In this document: piece by piece, positions 29,601 to 34,363 of the stretch
How the letters are laid out: every line of letters begins with the position of its first letter
Numbering within the stretch: position 1 is the stretch's first letter
Virus record (IMG/VR): IMGVR_UViG_3300043410_000816
Location: 1 to 34,363 of that record
Direction: 5' to 3' (one strand)
Length of the DNA stretch: 34,363 nucleotides
DNA from: a virus
The notes under the pieces: model-generated
What the model saw: the letters and a program-made list of their open reading frames with translations, nothing else
What the model was told of the DNA's origin: nothing
The model's database searches: none
Program-made: the position numbers and the translations under genes

Positions 29601-32181
29601 TGTTAGAGACTATTTCATTTATAGAGGAACTATAGCTAACTTTGTAGCTGATGAAACTACTTTATACTATAAAGGTCCTAGTAACTCAGTAGCTTTAACT
29701 ACACCAGATATTGCAACTTACTACTATAAGTGTGCTATTTCTGATAGTTTTGGGGAAACTGGTCTTCAGGTTTCAAGTTCAATTTCAGCTAAATCTCTTG
29801 AAGGTAATGCTAACTTTGTAACTATCTCTGGAGAGCAGTTCTTTACTTATGCTTCTGGAGCTACAACTCCTAGAAACTCAACTATTACTTTAACTGCAAC
29901 TTTACATGGTACTTTAACTACTTATTTATGGCAGTATTGGAATGGAAGTACTTGGGTAACTTTGTCTGGGACAGCTGTAGGACAGAATTATATACTTTAC
30001 CCAGACAATACCGCTTGGGGAACTTCTAAGTTACTTAGAATTAGATGTCTTTCAGATACTATGGCTGGAGAAATTAGTATTGTTAAGGTTTCTGATGGAG
30101 CTAATGGTATTCCAGGATATACTACAGCTACAGTCTACATCTATCAAAGACTTGCAGGAACTAACCCTCCAGCTTTACCTACTGTAACTACAACTTATAC
30201 TTTTGCATCTGCAGTTCTTACTGGGTTAAATAACGGATGGGTAACTTCTATTCCTGTAGGTACTGACCCTTTGTATGTTTCAGCTGCTACTGCTTCCGCT
30301 GGGACTGCAACTGATACTATATCTGCTAATGAATGGGCGACTCCAGTTGTGTTAGCTAGGAATGGTACTGACGGAAATCCTGGAACTCCGGGAGCTAATG
30401 GTATAAATACAGCTACTATCTATTTATATCAAACAACTACAACTTCAACTCCTCCAAGTTTGCCTAATGCGGATGTTATTTATACGTTTGCAACTGGAAC
30501 TACAACTGGAGTTACTAATGGTTGGGTACGTTCACTACCAACTACAGGAAGCTATCGATGGGTAACTACGGCTACTGCTTTAAGTACTGCAACTACAGAT
30601 ATTATTCCAAGTTCTGAGTGGGCGGCTGTAAGTTTACTTGCTCAAGATGGTGTGAATGGTACTAGAACTGCTATTTTAGATATGTACCAGTGGTCAGCTT
30701 CTGCTCCTACAACATTTCCAGCAGGTACATCTACTTATACATGGGCAACAGGACAGTTTACTGCTCCTGGGACTTTGAATGGTTGGAATTTAGTTCCTCC
30801 TGCCGCTGTAAAAGGTCAAACTTTATATGTAACTAGAACTGTCTATGCTGATTCTGGTACTACAGCTACTACTTCCATTACTTGGAATGCTACTACTGCT
30901 ACTCCTAGAGGTTTAGCAGGTACTGACGGTACTAATGGCTCAAGAACTGCCTTTATGGAGCTATACCAGTGGGCAGCTAGTACTCCAAGTAGCTACCCAA
31001 GTGGAATTTCAACTTATACTTGGTCTAATGGAGTATTTACAACTCCTACTACAGCTAATGGTTGGTCGTTACTTCCTGGTGCGCCTACTAAAGGTTACAC
31101 TCTATATGCTATAGGTCAAAGTTATAGCGATACTGGGACTAGTGGAACTACTAATATAACTTGGTCAAGTAACACACCTTACCCAGTTGGTTTAGCAGGT
31201 TCTGATGGACCGCAAGGACCTCAAGGAAATACTGGACCGCAAGGACCTCAAGGTCCGCAGGGTACTCAAGGTGTAGTTGGACCTTCTGGTAAGTCAGCTG
31301 TAAGAGCTTATCAAGTAACTTCTAGTGCAGGTACTCCTCCAACTTATACAACCTCAACAAGTAATGGGGTTTTACCTGGAGTTAGTTGGTCAAGTACACA
31401 AGGAACTGTAGGTGTGAATCAGTTCCAATGGCAGATAGATGGTATTGCGGACTATAGTACTGGCACTACAACTTGGACAAATCCATACCTTAGTGTATTT
31501 AAAGTTGATACTTTAGCTGCTTTTACGGTTAATACTGGAGCTTTAACGGTTAATAACGCACTTACAGTTAGTACTGGAGGTGTTATTAAGTCTGGTATGA
31601 CTGATTTTGCGGCTGGAACTGGTTATTGGTTAGATTATAATGCTGGTACACCTAGATTTAGCATTGGAACTGGGTCTGCAGGTACTCTAACTAAAGGTAT
31701 TAGCTGGAATGGAAGTACTTTTACAGTAGCTGGAGAGGTTATTACAACAAATAACATAGCCGCCCTAAATGTAACCGAAATTACGTCAGCTACTTATGGT
31801 GTTAATATAACTCTCCCAGCAAATAGTGGAGGTTCTGTAAACACAACTACAGTGTTTTCTAGTTTTGTGATACCAAGTGTTAATGTTTCTACAGAAAGAA
31901 CTTTCATTTTAACTATGACTATGTCACATACAGATAGTACTTGTGGATATTTTAGAATAACTATAGGAGGAATTTCCTTTACCTCAGATGCTAATAGTAG
32001 ATTAGTCGATGGGTCTAATGTAACTACTTATACTTTTGTAGGAAAGAAAACTATAGGAGCAAATGTTACTGATTTTGGTAATTGCTATGTTGATTTAGTT
32101 AACGGAGCTTCAGCTAATTACTGGAACTCTGGGACTCCTTTTGCTACAATTAGACTTTCAGTTTTCACAGGTAAAAGATAA
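26638..32181 (+). CDS. Central tail tip/host specificity protein, gpJ-like
   Basis: 1847 residues, longer than lambda gpJ (1132). N-terminal part: G-K-G-G-G-S-T-E-Y-K-D-T-L-I-S-E-Q, V-L-R-like T-L-R-D-A-T-Q and N-R-I-P-E-I-M-F-K-V-K-G-K near 300-325, Y-D-V-L-T near 365, a tip (phage-tail_3) domain to about 700, then Fn3-like beta domains (about 850-1080). A module at about 112-163 (Y-Y-R-I-T-S-L-G-N-T-V-W ... G-T-G-T-G-T) looks inserted. Residues about 1154-1521 are four repeats of about 90 residues separated by short G-x-x runs. A collagen-like stretch (G-P-Q-G-P-Q-G type) spans about 1521-1550, followed by a beta-rich C-terminal receptor-binding part. Overlaps the next ATG by 1 base. Confidence 0.9.
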   Translation: MSTELIIAGEMGKGGGSTEYKDTLISEQTVKTLFAVGEGIIDSVENVYLDTVEIANFDATLVYRVGTSSQEVIDGFTVTESPLPGFTAKNIIRDSTKPTGQELPNVSTGITVPVTNLVKNTYYRITSLGNTVWGPVYEGGPKAAVGVVFKAAKAGTGTGTTVQMQPNFQVPETIVSIPYEEAMKSVRCSFTFSALSKTDRDGNIVGSTVVFEVYVRNNTTTGLWTLLNNKQYTVKGKTTHGYTFDLEINRPVTATTTWQIKVIRITPDSGTVKKQDTMQWSAVTQLYHNDLTYPGTALAAVTLRDATQFGNRIPEIMFKVKGKKIRLPTNYTPSTSIAVGTYNGNWDGTLHTTYLQYSNNPAWCLYDVLTDTVSGLGIPEADLDKYSFYNLGKYCDDSLPNGYSEAVVCRDNGELLEEAYPLYIPRHTLDYSFNTRENVKDFLSQILSLCNANLITNEFGQIAVIFQQRGQIVKRNVTNANVIDGTFTYQSSNIEQRTNLVNVTYNRGLNFGRTDTATVSDDSLIDRYGLRPTDVVLPGCYYEAQAIRKARWVLYTNCYFTDFVTFSVFLDGMTYKIGDLIRVYDNYNQTNTQSGLLTSAVISGSSTTLTFDREISLPAGTYTFHSYDSSGNEVTKVISGGITLNNIVISSALSINVGVVFVIAGTSEGKIYRVTSISRSEENIYSVTALEFDEAIFDYVDSGLNLTQKTGDFANVGQFSTVPVESISVKENFGTNGTYTNGRLQVSWVWDSAKTQKYRANFKVTWLLDDGIPTIIDTITSDTYDIMNPVPGVYTISVWAVNSFTGIYSQVLTTTYNFRTVISNSTLLPPINVRIAGTTPALIQPATLEFSTPELTLTFDYNPENQSVDDALYDYLAEVWDSTGATKVESYSLNPVIGDETVDPIDEYLLYKPINGTFALPFNRNVNIFSGTAARTFIVKLYSRDTLGDLSLPIEVTVTNPVPVFTSFSVTPDFGKVRVDIEASSEIDVRDYFIYRGTIANFVADETTLYYKGPSNSVALTTPDIATYYYKCAISDSFGETGLQVSSSISAKSLEGNANFVTISGEQFFTYASGATTPRNSTITLTATLHGTLTTYLWQYWNGSTWVTLSGTAVGQNYILYPDNTAWGTSKLLRIRCLSDTMAGEISIVKVSDGANGIPGYTTATVYIYQRLAGTNPPALPTVTTTYTFASAVLTGLNNGWVTSIPVGTDPLYVSAATASAGTATDTISANEWATPVVLARNGTDGNPGTPGANGINTATIYLYQTTTTSTPPSLPNADVIYTFATGTTTGVTNGWVRSLPTTGSYRWVTTATALSTATTDIIPSSEWAAVSLLAQDGVNGTRTAILDMYQWSASAPTTFPAGTSTYTWATGQFTAPGTLNGWNLVPPAAVKGQTLYVTRTVYADSGTTATTSITWNATTATPRGLAGTDGTNGSRTAFMELYQWAASTPSSYPSGISTYTWSNGVFTTPTTANGWSLLPGAPTKGYTLYAIGQSYSDTGTSGTTNITWSSNTPYPVGLAGSDGPQGPQGNTGPQGPQGPQGTQGVVGPSGKSAVRAYQVTSSAGTPPTYTTSTSNGVLPGVSWSSTQGTVGVNQFQWQIDGIADYSTGTTTWTNPYLSVFKVDTLAAFTVNTGALTVNNALTVSTGGVIKSGMTDFAAGTGYWLDYNAGTPRFSIGTGSAGTLTKGISWNGSTFTVAGEVITTNNIAALNVTEITSATYGVNITLPANSGGSVNTTTVFSSFVIPSVNVSTERTFILTMTMSHTDSTCGYFRITIGGISFTSDANSRLVDGSNVTTYTFVGKKTIGANVTDFGNCYVDLVNGASANYWNSGTPFATIRLSVFTGKR

Positions 32182-32618
32182 TGGAAAATACAACTAAAAG
32201 TTACACTTTTTATGAACCTAATGGCAAAATTACATCTAACTTAACAGCTTCTTTAGAAGTTTTTGAGTTAGTAGCAGCTTCTAGTGGTTTCAACTACATA
32301 GAAGGAGAGTACTCTCAAGAGTTTTACTATGTAAAAGATGGTCTGCCTATAGAAAAACCTCCAAGACCAGACTTTACTTACGATTTTAACTATACTAGTT
32401 ATAGTTGGGAGCCTAATTTAACTATAGCTGAGTTAAAAGTCAAAAATATTCGTAATCAACTTCTCCAAGAAAGTGATTGGACAGATACAGTATCAGCTCA
32501 GCCTAGACTTGGAGAAACTTTATATAATGCTTGGCAAACTTACAGACAAGAACTTAGAGATATTACTTTACAAGCTGGATACCCACTTGAAGTAGTGTTT
32601 CCAAGTCCTCCTCAGTAG
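32181..32618 (+). CDS. Tail fibre assembly chaperone-like protein (Phage_tail_APC-type C-terminus)
   Basis: 145 residues. The C-terminal 60 residues have the pattern R-N-Q-L-L-Q-E-S-D-W-T-D-T, a short loop, then W-Q-T-Y-R-Q-E-L-R-D-I-T and a closing Y-P-L-E-V-V-F-P-S-P-P, diagnostic of the phage tail assembly chaperone C-terminal domain that often follows fibre genes. The N-terminal part is less conserved. Overlap with the gpJ stop (TAATG) suggests it acts on the gpJ C-terminus, or that it is a tip-associated product. Confidence 0.8.
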   Translation: MENTTKSYTFYEPNGKITSNLTASLEVFELVAASSGFNYIEGEYSQEFYYVKDGLPIEKPPRPDFTYDFNYTSYSWEPNLTIAELKVKNIRNQLLQESDWTDTVSAQPRLGETLYNAWQTYRQELRDITLQAGYPLEVVFPSPPQ

Positions 32619-32848
32619 GTAGTTTGGGTAAAAGCGTCAAGTTTCTGTCTAATGTCGGATTCTTGACGCAAAATTCCCTAAATATTTCTTGAAATTACTC
32701 CGAAACAAGAGTAAACTAACTAAAATAGCAACTTAATTTTATAATTAAACACCCTTTAGTTATAAACTTAACTTGCTGATAAAGGTTTTGAGTAGCTATT
32801 ACTCAAAAATGACACTGCATTACAGTGGGAAGAACTAGGAGATTGACT
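32619..32848 (+). other. Gene-free 230-base region with three inverted repeats
   Basis: No ORF fits here. It holds GCGTCAAG (32634-32641) paired with CTTGACGC (32662-32669); TTTTGAGTA (32786-32794) paired with TACTCAAAA (32800-32808), a 9-bp stem with 5-base loop; and CACTG (32813-32817) paired with CAGTG (32823-32827). An AT-rich core (32700-32765) includes TATAAT at 32740-32745 without a matching -35; TTGAAA (32689) with TAAACT (32712) at 17 bases is a weak promoter candidate. No T-tract follows the stems on the plus strand. On the minus strand the first stem is followed by TTTT. Possible control region, packaging or replication site. Confidence 0.5.
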
Positions 32849-33640
32849 ATGGCAGTCGATTCTACAAGTACAGGTTCAGGTATTGACTTGAACAATCTCT
32901 TTCAATCAGCAATTACAGGTGGTAATATGGGTAACTTATTCGGTGGTTCAAGTGATAACATGGGCGGTGGCTTGATTGGAGGTCTTATTCTAGGTAGTTT
33001 ACTTAGAAATAATGGTAATCTATTCGGTGGAGCTGATGGTGGAGCAGCTGGAGCTATGTTAAGAACTCCTCCCGAACAAGCTACTGCAAATATGTCTTTA
33101 ATGGCGGGTATTGGTGATGTAAAACAAGCAGTAGCTGTTAATGCGGCTAATGCTGATACTTCAAATGCTATGCAAACTAATGCTCTATCGAGTCAACTTT
33201 CTGGTATTGCTGCTGCTTTAACTAATACTGTAACTATGGCTAAAGATTCGGCTTCAGCTAATGCAGTTACTTTAATGCAGCAGTTAAATACTGTAAATAC
33301 AAACTTGATGGAGAGTAAATTTGAACTTTCTCAAGCTATTACCAATGATGGCGAGAAAACTAGAGCTTTGATTACTCAGAATATGGTTACAGAACTTAAT
33401 AACCAACTTGCTGACTTGAGAACTAAACAAGCAGTTCAAGATAATGGTATTACAGTTACTAATAACATTAATCAGAATCAAGCTCAGCAACAACAGCAGC
33501 AACAGTTAGGGTATGTAGTTAACGCTTTGAATGGAGTTGTTAGTGAACTTCAAAGAAACACACAATCTGTGGTTAATCTTGGAACAATGTCGGGTTCAGC
33601 TGGTTCACAAACAGCTAATAACACTAGAGTTAATGGCTGA
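32849..33640 (+). CDS. Probable virion structural protein, Gly-rich N-terminus, Gln-rich coiled coil
   Basis: 263 residues; ATG 32849 with AGGAG and 7-base spacing (an upstream in-frame start at 32825 lacks a ribosome site). Residues about 1-75 are Gly/Leu/Asn-rich (L-I-G-G-L-I-L-G-S-L-L) and weakly hydrophobic. About 95-190 is a helical Ala/Asn/Thr region including A-I-T-N-D-G-E-K-T-R-A-L-I-T-Q-N, and near 205-215 comes N-N-I-N-Q-N-Q-A with a run of seven Gln. Proteins of this architecture recur in several phage groups as virion-associated proteins of unknown role. It stands alone behind a long intergenic region, suggesting separate expression. Confidence 0.65.
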   Translation: MAVDSTSTGSGIDLNNLFQSAITGGNMGNLFGGSSDNMGGGLIGGLILGSLLRNNGNLFGGADGGAAGAMLRTPPEQATANMSLMAGIGDVKQAVAVNAANADTSNAMQTNALSSQLSGIAAALTNTVTMAKDSASANAVTLMQQLNTVNTNLMESKFELSQAITNDGEKTRALITQNMVTELNNQLADLRTKQAVQDNGITVTNNINQNQAQQQQQQQLGYVVNALNGVVSELQRNTQSVVNLGTMSGSAGSQTANNTRVNG

Positions 33641-33680
33641 AGTCGGTATGGTCTGGTTAGTTTAGAGGAAAGAGGTCAAG

Positions 33681-34058
33681 ATGAGTGCTTCAATAGACGA
33701 ATTACAGAAAAGAATTGCTGAGTTGCAGCTTGGAATAGCACCTGTAGTGCCAACCCCAGTTGTAAATACTGACCAAGAAGCTATTAAAACTTTAATTAGG
33801 CAAGCTATTCGTGAAGAAATGAGCTTATTGAAGGACTCAACTATAGTTAAACCCGAAACTCCTGTAGTCCCAGCTAGAGAATTAACTATGTTGGAAGCTA
33901 TAGGTCAGTGTTTAACTCCAGAAGAGCAGGTTTGGCTCTCTAAACCAGATATTCTACAACAAGTTGATAAGAAATTAGCAACTTATTTCCAGACGGAGGG
34001 AGGAAAGTCAGCTGTAAAGGCGTTCTTCACCTACTTTCGAGGGTTCTATGAAAATTAA
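33681..34058 (+). CDS. Unknown protein with N-terminal coiled coil
   Basis: 125 residues. N-terminal heptad-like helix (I-D-E-L-Q-K-R-I-A-E-L-Q), a Pro/Val linker, a second helix (I-K-T-L-I-R-Q-A-I-R-E-E), a further Pro-Val linker, then a helical C-terminal half with L-T-P-E-E-Q-V-W-L and F-F-T-Y-F-R-G-F-Y. AGAGGT lies 6-9 bases before the ATG. Not recognised. Overlaps the next gene by 11 bases, so the two are co-expressed with the preceding structural gene. Confidence 0.6.
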   Translation: MSASIDELQKRIAELQLGIAPVVPTPVVNTDQEAIKTLIRQAIREEMSLLKDSTIVKPETPVVPARELTMLEAIGQCLTPEEQVWLSKPDILQQVDKKLATYFQTEGGKSAVKAFFTYFRGFYEN

Positions 34059-34305
34059 ACATACAGTTGAAGCTAGTGCGGAGGAGGTTAATGCCCTCTT
34101 TGACATTAGTATGAAGGCTTGCTTGACTAGTTATAGTACAGTTGAGGAACAGGCAGTTGCAATCTCAGCTGCTAAGGTTGAGTTTGAAAAGTTACTTAAT
34201 AACTATGTCTCGCAGGCTTGCAGACTTGGTAAGAAGTTGGGTAAGGTTCGAGCTGATAGTAAAGATGATGTGATGTACTCGGCTATGGAAACTCCTGTAG
34301 CTTAA
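34048..34305 (+). CDS. Unknown small helical protein
   Basis: 85 residues, soluble, probably all-helical: V-E-A-S-A-E-E-V-N-A-L-F-D, a second helix V-E-E-Q-A-V-A-I-S-A-A-K-V-E-F-E-K-L-L and a basic stretch R-L-G-K-K-L-G-K-V-R. The ribosome site (CGAGGGT) lies inside the previous gene. No family recognised. Confidence 0.55.
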   Translation: MKIKHTVEASAEEVNALFDISMKACLTSYSTVEEQAVAISAAKVEFEKLLNNYVSQACRLGKKLGKVRADSKDDVMYSAMETPVA

Positions 34306-34316
34306 CTTCCACTTAG

Positions 34317-34362
34317 TCCTCTTTCGGGTGTATATTAGAAGTAGTGTATAGCTGAAAGAGGA
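34317..34362. repeat. 9-bp inverted repeat at right window edge with promoter-like core
   Basis: TCCTCTTTC (34317-34325) and GAAAGAGGA (34354-34362) are exact reverse complements, 28 bases apart, in the gene-free end of the window. A TATATT preceded by TG (34329-34336) lies between the arms, the same TG-TATATT seen before the small terminase (8819-8826). No clear -35. It may be an operator around a promoter for a gene beyond the edge. Confidence 0.4.
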
Positions 34363-34363
34363 T

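Noticed and set aside
32634-32669. Rho-independent terminator for the tail operon
   Set aside because: The 8-bp stem has a 20-base loop and is followed by AAAA on the plus strand, not a T-tract.
32663-32691. Promoter starting at TTGACG
   Set aside because: No -10-like hexamer at 16-18 bases; the TTGACG is just part of the inverted repeat.
1-34363. tRNA genes, CRISPR arrays, insertion sequences
   Set aside because: No tRNA T-arm with a matching acceptor stem, no regularly spaced repeats and no transposase-like frame were seen.

Overview
The window is a large part of the genome of a tailed double-stranded DNA phage with a long, flexible, lambda-like tail (siphovirus). It is AT-rich (about 35% GC by eye). 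The gene order from terminase to tail tip follows phage lambda almost gene for gene: Nu1/A/W/B/C/Nu3/D/E, then Z, FII-like, U, V, G/GT, H, M, L, K, I, J. The lambda-like morphogenesis set, Gram-negative-type Shine-Dalgarno signals, sigma70-type promoters and an NrdJb protein of the Pseudomonas type suggest a gammaproteobacterial host, perhaps in Pseudomonadales. This is inference; no host gene proves it. No integrase, tRNA, CRISPR array or insertion sequence was seen.

Layout. (1) 1-1814, plus strand: the end of a Rep_3-type plasmid replication initiator that is open at the left edge, a possible winged-helix protein, a 46-residue ORF behind a promoter/palindrome, a stand-alone NrdJb-like piece of class II ribonucleotide reductase, and a 26-residue membrane peptide. 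(2) 1823-8700, minus strand, reading away from a divergent promoter: an unknown protein, a coiled-coil/membrane protein, a fibre-attachment-like protein, two large fibres sharing a cassette, a small virion protein, an Fn3/DUF1566 receptor-binding-like protein, a fibre-associated protein, two paralogous holin-like proteins and an M15 peptidase endolysin. (3) 8857-16392, plus strand: small terminase, HNH-AP2 endonuclease, large terminase, gpW, portal, S49 protease with a nested Nu3-like scaffold, decoration protein and major capsid protein. (4) 16405-32618: connector/tail genes, a strong terminator after the tail-tube gene, a programmed -1 frameshift making gpGT, a 1355-residue tape measure, and the tip proteins M, L, K, I and J with a chaperone-like gene. 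(5) 32619-34363: an intergenic region rich in inverted repeats, a glycine/glutamine-rich probable virion protein and two small unknown genes.

The most notable points are these. GATC appears to be completely absent from the window, where about 100 sites would be expected. A Rep_3 initiator is combined with a lambda-like virion, suggesting a phage-plasmid. A stand-alone NrdJb is present. Domains have been inserted into the V-, L- and J-like tail proteins, two of them flanked by in-frame direct repeats. The gpGT frameshift and the Nu3-type internal start are both clearly conserved. The second holin has its ribosome-binding site inside a hairpin between two possible start codons.
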